DNA from: Lepidodermella squamata
Taxonomy: Eukaryota > Gastrotricha
Direction of reading: 5' to 3'
Assembly (NCBI GenBank): GCA_047495785.1
Contig: JBLDXI010000009.1
Coordinates: 3,534,001-3,598,000 of the forward strand
Length of the DNA stretch: 64,000 bases
Within the stretch, counting starts at the first letter, position 1. Every line of letters starts with the position of its first letter. A program made the position numbers and the translations under genes. A model generated the notes under the pieces. That model did not search any database. It worked only from the letters and a program-made list of their open reading frames with translations, and had not been told where the DNA came from. Of this stretch, positions 12,789 through 24,968 are shown in pieces.

Positions 12789-14118
12789 GACGGCAACGAG
12801 AACCGCCGTTGTGGCCTGGTCACTTTTGGATCCTGGCTGACTTCTTATTTGTCGTTATTATTATATTATTTTACTGCGCACGGCTTCAGGTAGTTTCGCG
12901 ACTACTTATCGTCCGTAATTCTACGATTACGTTCTTAAATCACGATTCACCCTCTCCTTTAATACCTATCATGATGATGTATAACCAAGCTTAATAGCGC
13001 AGGGGCGTTACGTACTGAAACAAAATAGCTGCACAAAAACAACAACTTCGGTAATATGCAACTGTGTTGTTTTGGCGTGAGTGAATAATGAAACTTCAAA
13101 GGCCGGTGTGAAGAAAATCTGGTGGAGAAAACAACACACGAAAAACGCAAAACAAAACTTGATGATAAAATTAAGCATGGTTTCTTTCTTCTTCTTCTCG
13201 CTTTTGTTAAATTGATAAGTTTTTGTTTCAAAACTTCTTTTTCTATTGGTAAATGATACGTACAATACCCTAGCTGGTTGTTCTTTTCTCTAATTTTTGA
13301 TGATGACAAAACAAGTTATAATAATTGGTGTCCTATATCATCAATAGCCTGCGCAATTCGTAATGAAAGCCCGATACAAGTAATTGAGACGCATTATTAT
13401 AACCAGATTTGTTTTATCGACCGAGTGTAAATAGCGAAATTTGAGCAGTAAATTAACGCCTATTCAAGCTGATCGATGATGATGAATGAGCGAGAGACGA
13501 AAAGCCGCGTCGGAAAAATTGCGGGATTTGTTGTCAGTATCTCACGAAACACGTGTAAATTACACGATGATGATTGATTTTTTTGCGCGACTCTCTGTTG
13601 TCACACGAGCGCCTTAATTTTGCTGATTATTTCCCGTTTGATTTTATAATATCTGGAAAAAACGAGCGGAGTGTACAAATAGCGGACGATAATTTGCATG
13701 TGTATGAGCTCGTGTGTCCTCTCATCACTGTTTGTTCCGTTTCTGAAAGTTGATATCTTCTAAAAAATACAACAAGCCGTTAATAATATTTTCAAGACGT
13801 TCGTTCGTTCGTTCATCCTGAGTTGCAGGAACAAATTCACTGCACCTGAATGGTCTGCTAGTACTAATTTTGATGTGTTCGATAAATCGATGCGGAAAAC
13901 TGAAACAAAGTGTTGTCTCGCGGCGAGCGTTAACCGATTACTTCATATACATATCTATATATAAAATTATACATACGTATGTCTCGTGAAATAATTATGA
14001 TGAAAAATGAAAATGATAGAAAGGATGTTGAAGAAAATAAACAATGAAAAAATCACGCGAATTAACGTCATCTTTTTTTTACGATTTTCTTTAGTTTATT
14101 TTTTGTTGTGGTGATTAA
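12789..14118. other. KANSL1 3' flank and MRPL32 promoter region
   Basis: No gene recognised. The sequence is AT-rich with low-complexity stretches (for example TTCTTCTTCTTCTCG-like runs near 13190). A polypyrimidine tract followed by AG at 14093..14094, 25 nt before the MRPL32 ATG, looks like a splice acceptor. Confidence 0.5.
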
Positions 14119-14872
14119 ATGGCACTTGTTCGGCGTGCAGTCGGGTGGTTTTTGCAGCGTTTCGGAGGTGAGTTGTGTTGATACCCGGCCTCTACTAATT
14201 ATCGCGCCAGATTGCAGACGAATATAAGAGAGAAAAACGATAGTTATTAGTTATTATTATGATTATTTACAGGCGCGCATGTTGTTTTCTTCCTGCTAGA
14301 TGAGAGGACGCTAGCTTATCTAGGGAATAGCAATGAGATTAGCCGCGTTTCCCTCTCATAAACAAGAGCGTGGGTAATGTTGGATATTTTTGCTAGGTTT
14401 TGAGCTCGCAGCTGATTCCACAGCGATTGATTCATTGGTCAAACAACGCCGGTTTTTCCCCGACGGAATTTCCTCGCTACTGAAGCCGTCTGCTATTGTG
14501 TGGCATGCCGTTCCTAAAAAACGCCGCTCACTCGAGAAACGCCAATCACGCCGGTTTTACTACAAATTCTTCGAGAATGCGACCCCCAAGGCCAATCTAG
14601 TGTCATGCAGCGAGTGCGGTCATTGGATGGAGCGGCAATACGCATGTCCCCACTGTTATTCCCGGGTTCGACTTGAGACCGAAAAGGCGAAGGAGGCGCT
14701 CGGCCTCGACCGCCTTAAATTCGACTGGCCCACGTCGGAAATTGCAGTTGCCTATCGTAATGAAAACGAGTTGGCCGAGCGGTTGCGCCGCGAGGGCAAA
14801 TACGTCCTGCAAATCGACCGGCCGCGTCCGAATTGGTGGTTCGGCAAAAATTTGCTCACGAAATCTAAATAG
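14119..14872 (+). CDS. MRPL32: mitochondrial large-subunit ribosomal protein bL32m
   Basis: Zinc-binding protein of the mitochondrial 39S ribosomal subunit, imported and processed in the matrix. Exons 14119..14167 and 14397..14872 encode 174 aa, close to the usual size. Exon 1 begins M-A-L-V-R-R and is basic and amphipathic, as expected of a targeting peptide. The mature part starts at the conserved AVPKKRRSLEKRQSRR. The zinc ribbon follows as C-S-E-C ... C-P-H-C (SCSECGHWMERQYACPHCY), with both CxxC pairs intact. An AATAAA at 14886..14891 lies just past the stop. WDR37 starts 103 nt downstream on the same strand, so the two may share a transcript. Confidence 0.93.
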
Positions 14873-14885
14873 CTATCGAAATTTG

Positions 14886-14891
14886 AATAAA
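14886..14891 (+). terminator. polyadenylation signal between MRPL32 and WDR37
   Basis: AATAAA 14 nt past the MRPL32 stop. It is followed about 55 nt later by an acceptor-like TTCATTATTTAG ending at 14948, and then the WDR37 ATG at 14976. A poly(A) signal, a short gap and an AG acceptor in that order is the layout of internal operon junctions in trans-splicing animals. Confidence 0.6.
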
Positions 14892-14975
14892 GTTCTGGTC
14901 GCCTTGAATTTTTCATCGATATTAAAAAATCGTTTATTCATTATTTAGGCGTTATTTATTTCAATATTTCAATTG

Positions 14976-17900
14976 ATGACGTCTGGACCGGCTCCGCCTG
15001 AGAAATTTCTCGGCTTGGTTCAAGATTTGCAGAGAGCTTACGAGGCTTTGTGGCATGAAAATGTATCATGTAAGTACTTGGCTATTTTTATTTAATTATG
15101 ACTTCCTGTGTTATTGCTTTGGAAAATACTCTGCACCTAAATGAAGCACCTACAAATGCTTATCCATGCAGTATTTTTGAGCAGAGTGTCCTACGCTGAA
15201 AATTGCACCGCGTGCTCGAAAATTAGCGTGAAACTCATGCTTGTCAATTACAGCTAATTATATCCCGTTTTCAGTTCTAATTGCTCAAAAACTTCAGTTC
15301 CATTTAATTGAAGTTTGGCTATCTGTCGTATGCTATCAATCGACGCTGTTTAGATCTCGTAAAAATGCGAAATATTCCAAAATGAAGAAAAAAGAAAAAC
15401 TGAATGTTAAAATTGTAATTTTTCTTATTTTTTTTCGCTCAGTGAGACAACAAGTTGCGCAATTGACATCGGCCCTCGAAGCTGGGAGTATCGGAGCTTC
15501 AAGCAGCGCAAATGCTAGGCCCCTCCCAACCACCCTACCCCCACTCGCGTCCGCGTCTGCAGACCTTTCAACAGCAACCAGCATCACCAGCGGCAGTCAA
15601 AGCCGTCTGCCCGAACCGGATTCGACCTACACGCCAGTCTACGCCCCGCCCATCACAGTTGCAGTGCCTTCGACAAAACGCAGCGCTGGAAGTACAAGTG
15701 CCTCGAATCTGTTCAACAAAACAACATCTCGTCTCGTGTCTAGCCTGAGACCCTCCGCGGTTACTGCCAGGCTAATTCGGGCGTATTCCGGCCATCGCGA
15801 TGGCGTTTGGGACTGTACGGCTGTTCATCGCGCCGGTAGCCTTATCATCGCCTCAGCCTCGGCCGACTACGCTGTCCGGCTTTTTTCGGTCGATTCCGCG
15901 CGGCCAATCTGTTGCTACTCCGGCCATCGCGGTTCAGCGAATTCAGTCAGATTCTACCCGAGCCCGAGTCGTGATCTAGTGCTATCAGCCGCCGGCGATT
16001 CGACCGTCCATCTCTGGGAATTTATGTCTGCGTCAATCGTCTCAGACGCGCATAAAGTTCCGAATAGCACGACCGTCGGGGCAGGTGGCGCTGCGTCGTC
16101 TGATGATTTCGATGCGTCGGACGATGAGGTTGGAATGGGCGCGGCTGGCCCGACTGGGGCGCCTTACGACCCGTCGACTGGGGACCCGGCGATGGCGCCG
16201 TCTTCCGTTGTTAGAATGGCCCGGCAGAGTTATGTTGGCCATCAGGGCGCGGTTGTTAGCGCTGATTTCATCATGGGAGGCCAGCAGATTGTATCGGGCG
16301 GTTGGGATCGACTGGCTTGTGTTTTCGCCACGGAGACTGGTCAACTTCTAGCCACGCTCTCAGGACACGATGCGGTACGTTATTTATTGCTGCTAAATGC
16401 GCCCGAGGCTGAATCCTTACAGCAGATCTGTGTTTACTACTGGTAGTTTAAGCGTCAGTTTCTATCACTATTAGGAGCTAAACACATCTGTTCGAAATTT
16501 GAAGCCTAAGGTGACGCCCGTGGCAGATGAATATTTTTCCGAATTATTTGCGTTATTGCCCATTTTTCACCAGGGCTTGCACGCCCAAGTCACATACAAT
16601 TCCTGTTAGTTTTCAACATCCGTGAAGATTTCCAATTCCTCAGAGGGACATTCAGTGGGGGAATGAGCAGCCATTAGTGTTATAGCCGGATGCTCGCCGA
16701 TGGTGCGCGCGATCGCATAACGAATCTCGCCATTCAAATTCGCCCACCATCGCTCGCCTTTCGCACCAGTCGGAGGTTCGGCAGCACCTGTGTCATAATC
16801 TCTAACGCCCCTTAGCTGTGGAAAAACAACAGAATTTGGTTCCGCCTAACGGCCGAATTGGTCTTGTCATTCAAATTGACTTCAACTTCGAAATATTTCC
16901 ACTGTATGGCTCAGACATCAACTGCGTAACAGTATCAATTTTATCTTTCACCATGTACGATTTTCTGACAAGATTGCCGTCCTAAGTGAATACATTTCAA
17001 TTAATTTCAGTAGAATTAACTAAAAATGAGCGTTTGCGTGCCTTTTCAAGTGGTATCGAGATAACTATCTTGGCAACCCCGAAAATAAGGGAAACTTTGG
17101 CCCTATCGGCCTGCCGGTCAATATCACCATTTACTTGTTAAGGCATCTAGATATGGAATTTTGCTCGGCTGCACGTTGACCTAGGCGAGCTGGTCCGCAA
17201 GATCTTCGAGTCCATAAGCAAACCCCGAATTCGTCTTGGTATAGATACCGATTGTTCATGCGGAAATTCATGTAAACTATCGGATCGATTTTGAGCCCTG
17301 CACGTGTTGATAGAAGGACTAAAATAGAAATACTTGACTATTCTAAGCTGAAGTCAAGTTCATTTTTATGTTTATGTTCTATCACAGCGTGGGTGGGTGG
17401 TTTTAATCGAGAAGTCCATTGATAGCATTGCCATAGCAAATAGCAAAAATGAGCAATGTAATCAACATTAACTGAGTCAAGTCCTCTGATAAGTTCAATT
17501 GTGATAAATTTGAATTTTCGAGCAAAAATTTGAGCAATTGATTTAATCGTAAGGTTGATGAAATTCCAACAAAATTGTCACTATCCATTAATTTGTTGTA
17601 TTTTGTTTAGGAATTGACATCAGTAGCCGGCCATCCTTCTCCTGGCCGTCCAATGGTGCTAACCGCTTCTAAAGACGCTTCATTCCGAATGTGGGATCTG
17701 CGCGATCGCACCCCGCAACTTGTCGCAGCCGTTCAAGGCCACTCAGGCGCTGTGAACGCCGCCGTTTTCGCCCCGGGAGACCGGATTATCACCGGCGGCG
17801 ATGATAGGGCAGTCAGAATATGGGACTTACGGCAACTCAGCTCGCCAGTTGCCGTCGCAAAACCTGGCTCTGCTGTTAACCGACTGGCGGTGCATTGGAC

Positions 17901-18216
17901 AGCTGGAGTTATCGGAGCCCCTCTCGACAATTCTCACGTCGTAAGATACAGAATTTAATAAAATAGCCGAAACTGAAATTCTAAATTTTTTCAGTACCTA
18001 TACGATGCTACAACCTGTAACAAACTCGGCCGTCTTCCGAGACGTAGCGGCGGCCATCGCCGTATAGTTTCAGCCCTATGCTGGGTCGAACAGCAGCAGC
18101 AATCCGCGGCTAACGCAAATAACCCTCTTCCTAACCTATTTTCGGCCGGTTTTGATCACCGATTGTTAGGCTGGAACGTTACAATCGCAGGAGCAGGGCG
18201 AAACTCAACTGTTTAA
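14976..18216 (+). CDS. WDR37: WD repeat protein WDR37
   Basis: Beta-propeller scaffold; vertebrate WDR37 works with PACS1/PACS2 in ER and endosomal calcium handling and trafficking. Exons 14976..15069, 15443..16374, 17611..17940 and 17995..18216 encode 525 aa (human is about 494). The N-terminal helix (FLGLVQDLQRAYEALWHENV) matches the coiled segment of the family. After a Ser/Thr-rich linker the WD repeats begin at YSGHRDGVWDC, followed by YSGHRGSANSVRFYPS, YVGHQGAVVSADFIMGG, the exon 2-3 junction L-S-G-H-D-A / E-L-T-S, then KDASFRMWDLRDRTP and GDDRAVRIWDLRQL. The last block (LPRRSGGHRRIVSALCWVEQ ... FSAGFDHRLLGWN) is the family signature. An acidic insertion (DDFDASDDEV) sits between repeats 2 and 3, as in other WDR37 proteins. 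Confidence 0.94.
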
Positions 18217-21155
18217 CTCTCAAACTGCTGAAATTCTTTACCATTGTCTCTCTCGCTTTATCGCAGATATTTTGATCGACATGAGTGTATAAATTCATTT
18301 AATTTTTTGTAAAATATTTATGGTGGCTTTATTACTTTTTGATCTTGACGGTGCTGGATGGCATAAAAATGAAATTGACCCACCTTTTTTTGCACGGCAG
18401 AGGAGCGGCGCCTAGTCAAAGTAAACATGGCGTGTGTTTAATAAAATTTTCTTGGCTTGTAATCGATTTCCGGAGATTCGATTCAAAACGCACCTCGTTA
18501 AATAATGTTTGTTCTTCCCCTCCTCTTGTTATTGTTTAAAAACGACGTGATGTCAACGGTGCTTTAAAAACGTTGTTTAAAACTATCGAAAGGCACTTGC
18601 GATTTTTTACATGGCAATAAAATTGTTGTTTTTTACGAATTTGATAATCATTATTTTGACACTAGGCGGCTGGAGAGGTTTTAGGTTGATAGTTGCAATC
18701 GGCCCTGATCGATTCGAGGCCACCGCAAAAATTATAATTTGCTGATTGGTTTTTTCATTTCCTGGCTCGGGCTCGAAAACCGCACGCCCGTCTTGAAGCG
18801 GAGCGCTATTGGCAGCACCGGATGCTCGTTTGGCAAATCGATTTCCAGGCCCATTGAATTTCGTACTCTTGGCGATATATAGTTTGATTCAGAAAGTAGC
18901 GCGCAACTTGAAAAATTTTCGCTTTTTAATAACACGCTTTGCGTAAATACTAAATCACGGCGATTTAGTAAGTAGACAGGTATTTTCTATTCACGCTTTG
19001 CCGCCAAATTGCGGCATCTGAGCGCATTTTTAATGGCGCGAAACCTAAGCGCCATATAGATTTGTCTCACCCGTTCGTTTTTTCGTGTTTTGTTGAATGC
19101 TGACGATTTTTGACGTCGTGCCGCGAATATATTAATGGCCAAATATTTTATTATTATCAGAAGTGTATCACCAGCCAGCCATCGGGGCGGATAGATTTGA
19201 TCGCACTTTGCAAATCGCATAAGTCAATAGAGACTTCTAATGCTATTACGATGTTATAATAATAATAATAATAATGGCCACCTTGCTCATCGGGAGGAAA
19301 ACTACAGCAGTTGCGTGCGTGCTCGCCAGCCAAAAATCCCTCGACATTCGCGCTCGACTACTGTCGGCCTGAAATATTTGACATGCAATAAAAAAAATCG
19401 GTATTAACAGAGGCCGAAAAAACTGCTTTGCTTTCAGACGAGCGTGCTTTTCAGGCGTAATGTATATGGTATTAATTTATTCATAATTAAGGAAGCATAT
19501 ACCCAGACTCTGGGGCATCGATAAAATTTGGCACCGTCATAAAGAAAAAACATGCGGTTTTTTTTCAATTTTTTATCGCCCATTTTGTGCACTTAGCCCC
19601 CAGGAGGCGATGATTTTTCAACGCAACTTGGAAAAGACATATTTTTGCGGTCATCGAGTTGTTATTTTGCGCAGGCCGTCCCCAGGCCACCCTGCTATTT
19701 TTTAAGAAGGCTTTTGCAGCGATCGAAAATGACAAATCGCTTCTGCGTTAATTTGTATTGTTTCTCATATTTTTCATTCTATCCTCGACTTTTATTGATG
19801 CGATTTGCCGGCCCATCCGGGAATAAGTGAATGGTTTTTGTTTCGGTTATGCGGCGTCATATATAACACATATTTCATAATTATTTCTCCGAGCAAAAAA
19901 ACCAGACATATTCCGTTTAATGCACCCTGGTCCGCCGGGTGTTTGTTTGGCGCCTCTTTTATTATTGCTACTACCATATTTCCTAGTCGGGTTGGTATCC
20001 TATCATCAGCATCCGCAACAGGCCTGCTTGAACAAGATATAATAGTATATTTTACACATATTTAGTTCTATGGGCACTAATAAAAAGAGAATTCTTGAGA
20101 ATCGTCCCGACACTCATCGCTTGTGATATAAAAATATATGTAAATGTTTTTATTATTTAGTTTCATATATAATATACAGTGAAGAGCATAGACTTTTCCC
20201 CGCCTTATTTGCCTTTCATCATCCTTAAAAATTATAATAATTCATAACAAAATACAAGCGCTCTTTCCCCCGCGCTTCGATACTTCTGTGCATTTGCGAT
20301 TTCTGTGGCTGTTGTGGGCAATTTTTCCAATTTCCGCCAGCAGTTTGCGTTGTGTATTTTGAGTTGCAGCGCGCCCAGCCTTCTACGCTTGCCAACAAAA
20401 ATACTAAGTATATATCTAGGTCCTAATATCCCACTTTCTAACCAGGCGCCATGTATTAATGGAATCGCTTTTCCGCGGGTTAGAAATCATGCCGCGGAAA
20501 ATGATAACATTTGCAGTTTGCGGACGTCCAAAAAAACCAACATCGATCATACCTGAATGAGGCACGGAATGACTCTAGGCACTATTAGCGGCGGTAAAAA
20601 ATGTTGTTTCATATCAAGATAGTACTTCGTTTTCAGCCGGCTTTAGCCTAGGTAATATGAAATATAATCTATATTGATCAATCGAAATCAGCCAAGCGCT
20701 CGTGATCAGCATCGCACCTCTTTTGAAGTAGTATAGAAAGCTTATTACGAAAAATCTGCTTTATAACCTCGCGCTCTTTTTATTATAGATAAAATAGATT
20801 GGCCTGAAATTATTACTATCTTGCCTGGCTTTTTAATTGTTTATACCTGTACCTATATTTTTTTCGGGTACACAATTTCATGGGTTTTGTTTTTCTGGCG
20901 CTCAGCCCCACGCCGGCGCCGATTTTTACCGCGAAAGTGCAATCACGCGCCTGAATATTTACATTATACACACACAAACATGGCTGATTTTTTTAGGGCG
21001 AAATAATTCTTTTAATATAATATATCACCGACGTCTCAGCAGAGATCTTTTTACTGAAAAATGGGCCAGTTACTGCGGTATTAACGCCGAGTGGTTATTC
21101 TACTCAATATCCAGGTAGATATATATAGCTGTTGTAAAACGTGCGTGGAAGCAGC
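18217..21155. other. intergenic, WDR37 3' flank to Kir channel
   Basis: No gene recognised. It holds a likely WDR37 polyadenylation signal (AATAAA 18440..18445) and a short ATA/ATT microsatellite near 19255..19275. Several short antisense or sense open frames have no domain signal. The Kir 5' untranslated region probably begins in the last few hundred bases, with an acceptor-like AG near 21115. Confidence 0.5.
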
Positions 21156-24100
21156 ATGATTGAAACGGCGGCGCCGGGCAGCGGAGATATCGAGCTGAAG
21201 CCGCATAGTAGTGATCATGGCGTTATTCAGACGCAAGTTCAGCAACAATCGGCGGCGCTGCTAGCCCGCGAGCACAGTGATCATCAGCACCAGAGCGCGT
21301 TAGGCGACTTCAAGCGCTCGTTGACGCGCCGCCGCTGGTGGCCGGGCGGGCGCGCGTCGATGGCGGACCCGGGCGGGTGCATGGGCGAGTGCCTGCGCCA
21401 CGCCGGCGGGCAGGACCCGAGCCAGCCGCCGCGGCTCGTCTTCAAAAACGGCGAGTTTTCGATATCGGCGGAGAACGTGCCGCGCGAGAAGTGGCGCTAC
21501 CTCCTCGACATATTCACGACGATTCTCGAGCTCAAATGGCGGTATTGCTTTCTTGTCTTCTCGACGACTTACATGATCAGCTGGTGTTTCTACGCGTGTC
21601 TGTGGTACTTGATCGCCGTTGCTCATGGCGACACGAACATCGAGAATATGCGCAACCCCGAGTACCGGCCCTGCGTTACCTTCGTGCACAATTTTACGAC
21701 AGCTCTGCTCTACTCGCTGGAGACACAAACTACAATAGGCTACGGCTTTCGACACGTCACTGACCAATGCCCTCAAGCTATTATATTAATCATGTTCCAG
21801 GTAAATATTAATCGAGTACCGAGTGTATTTTCCCCTGTTATCCTGATAGTGTAATTTTAAATCCATAAATTTCTCGAAGAATCACCAACATTACTTTTTC
21901 GTTGGTTTGAGTTGCTCGCGAACGAGATGACTTCCGAGCTCTTGGAACTAATCTATCTGTCTATCCAAGCAACATTTATTTGGCTTATTTCAACGCTATT
22001 AAACTAGGTCAAAAAATTTCTTAAAAAGGTCAGCTTTCCCCAAGAATCGCGATAGTTTGGTTTTGTTTGAAAGATTAAGGGAATTGAAAATGTCTTGTTT
22101 TTTAGAAAATTAGAAAATTAGTCAGGATGTTGTTGTCAAGCGTTTTTTTACCAGTTCATACGTATTTATTGATCCATAGAAGAGGCCAATTTTGATAAAC
22201 TGGTCAGGAAGAGTGAGCTTATGTTAGAATACAAGTTTGGAAGATCAACTTTTGATCATACTTTTTTTGCCAATTTTTTGAGGGAAGGTATATACATCTT
22301 ATTTCGCAATTTTGAGTACAATGTCTGATAAATATCAAGAGCTACTTTTCGGCTTAAGAGTAAATTGGCCTAAAATGTGTATAATTTTTTACGAAAGGGA
22401 GATTCTTACTTTTCTACTATTCGTAAACAATGCTTGGTTCCAGTTGCTTATAATTCGAAGTTTTCTGCTCAAATATTCTAAATCTCAAACTTGGTAAAAC
22501 TCGTTGGAAAGAGGTATTCGAAGATTCGGAAGATCTGAATCCTAAGCTTTGCGACCTCTGGCGAAAAGGTTCACTTGCCTCATCAGCCAGCAACGCTAGC
22601 CTACAAGATCTTAAGTTCACTAAACATATCATTTCATAATTCCTATGAATTCAATTCATTTCTTCGCAATCGATTTTAACGCTTGAATAATGGTCTAGCT
22701 AGGACTACTAATCCGAGGAAGATCAAAGCTTATACAATTTTGCCCCTTTCAAGTCAGAATGGATCATAGCTTGACTTCTTTAGTTGTTGATTTTCGGTCC
22801 TCTGCTAGCCTGGAATTCCAAATATTAAAAACGATAGGTATAAAGGTTCAAATGTCTCTTAAAGATTCAAAGTCGATTGAGATCGAGATCGATTTTAATA
22901 AACAAAATTCCATATTTGACGAGGCCGAATATCTCCCAACTATCCGGAAAAATAGGAGTCTTCCAGAATTTTTGACCGGAATTATCCGCAACTGGAACGC
23001 TTTTTAAATACGGAATTCAAATAACAATAGACCCATTTTTTATATAAAAATATTGCTTGAGAGTATAAAATGAATGACTACACTATCATATTTCTTCTTG
23101 TTTCAGTGCCTTTCGGGTGTGATTATAGAGGCGTTCATGGTTGGCTATATTTTCACAAAACTGGCGCGGCCTTCACGGCGAGCGCAGACCATCATCTTCA
23201 GCGAACAGGCTGTCGTGTCGATGCGCGACGGCGTGCTGTGCTTATGCCTAAGAGTGGCCGATATGCGCCGGCGGCAGCACTTGCTCGCCTCCAGCGTCAA
23301 GGCGCTGCTCATTCGAACGAAGGTGACGGCGGAGGGCGACCGGCTGCCGCTTTTTCAACACTCGGTGTCAATATGTCCCGATGATATTGTCGACAATCAA
23401 ATGTTCATGTTCTGGCCCATTGTGCTCGTGCACAAAATCGACGAGACGAGTCCGTTCTACGACTTGTCGCCTGAAACGCTGAGAAGCGAGAACTTCGAAC
23501 TCGTCGTAGTGCTCGAGGGCACCGTTGAAGCGACCGGCATGACAGCTCAGGTGAATAATTGTTTCGTTGTTTAGGTTCAGGAATTTTTATGAGGGCTTCA
23601 AAGATGAATGGCGCAAAATTTCTTATTTATCCAAAATAAATTCCTGCAGTAATTCCCAATGTTTACTCATTTTTTTATTCTAATTTTAGTATCCAAGTCC
23701 CTGATATCCGTAATTCCCAGATTTTAAGTGTCTGAGTTGAAGACTATGATGGATTTTTCAGCATTAAAAAATCAATCTTGGATTATCTATTATAATCCTT
23801 CAAACTTGACACTATGACGTTAAATTTGTGAATCGGTTTAACCTGTGATGCTCGATTACTGCTGATTACTTTTATTTGAAGAGGCTCAGTATAATCCTTG
23901 TTTCAACGTTAGAAACTTGCGAAGGGTTGATTTCTACTTCGCCGCAAATTTTATATTAAAAATCGTATTTTAAGTTCCAGGTCTTCGCAAATGAAGGGTG
24001 GAAAACTTTCCCGCGCAAGATTTCCCACGCTCAACCAAAAAAAGTGTCCTATTCAATTTCCCCCAAAACCTGTCAACAATTTATTAGTTCCTTTTTTCCT

Positions 24101-24968
24101 AAAATTTCCTCAGTTTTTGCCGTTTTCTAATATGAATTTTCCTTCAGCTTCAGGTTTCAGGGTCCCCGAATTCATGTAGAATTCATTTATATGCTTTTGA
24201 AAAATTTGAAAAATTAAATGAGACTAATTTCGTGGCAATACTCAGTTAAAGTATAAAATCCCTAAGATCCCTTTGAAAAATCTGAAAAATCTCTTTTTCC
24301 AGTTGGAAATCAGTTTATTTGAGTTGCAATATGGTTTAAGCCTTTTATCGGGAATAATCCACAAATCGCCGATTTATTCTTTCTTAAATATAAAAATTTA
24401 TTTTAGCTTGGCGAGGCGAGGCAGGCGGGGGAACGGATTATAAAAAAAATTCAAATCTTTGAAATACATAATTGATGAGGTCGAGTCGGAATCAGTCTTA
24501 TTATTTGGCTTTTCATGGAAATCCCGGTTTTTTCTACTTCTTTATATCGGTATTTTTGTATAGGTCCGGACGTCTTACCTGGCAAAGGAAGTTGTCTGGG
24601 GCCGAAAATTCAAGCCTCTCGTTGGCTTCCACAGCGACGAAGGCACGTATCGGATAGACTACAGCCGGTTCTGCGAAACCGAGCCCGACCTCGTGCCTCC
24701 GGTGAGCGGGCGCGAGTTGGCCGCCGACCCGGCCCGCTGGAAGGCCTGGGTCGAGGAAACGCGCCGCGGCATGCAACTCATGATCATCGACGACCCGTAC
24801 AACGTGACAACGTACGACAGGGCGTACCCGAGCCGGCAGGTGTCGCGCGCCGACTCGATTCCCTCATCGCCGCAAGCCTTTCATTCACAAGTATCACGGG
24901 TGGCGGGCGGTGCCAAGTCGCCGATCGCCGAAGAGAAGGAGCACGAGAAGGACGTTAAACAGGCGTAA
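21156..24968 (+). CDS. inward-rectifier potassium channel (Kir/Irk)
   Basis: Two-transmembrane K+ channel subunit of the plasma membrane, expected to form tetramers that set resting potential and are gated by PIP2. Exons 21156..21800, 23107..23550 and 24564..24968 encode 497 aa. Visible parts: cytoplasmic N-terminus ending R-L-V-F-K-N-G (pre-TM1), TM1 about 130-155, pore helix, and selectivity filter TIGYGFR (193-199). The two extracellular cysteines (about 173 and 205) have the family spacing of 32. TM2 holds C-L-S-G-V-I-I-E with Glu223 at the rectification-controller site. The C-terminal Ig-like domain is complete (KLARPSRRAQTIIFS, MRDGVLCL, HKIDETSPFYDLSPETL, LEGTVEATGMTAQVRTSYLA, YRIDYSRF). 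The family call is firm; the subfamily is not assigned. The ATG is the first in frame. Confidence 0.95.

Noticed and set aside
15241-15442. upstream extension of the WDR37 exon 2 frame
   Set aside because: This is the 3' part of the intron reading open by chance. The joined exon 14976..15069 supplies the conserved N-terminal helix instead.
24759-24968. alternative frames in the last Kir exon as a separate gene
   Set aside because: GC-rich shadow frames. The spliced Kir frame continues correctly to the TAA at 24968.
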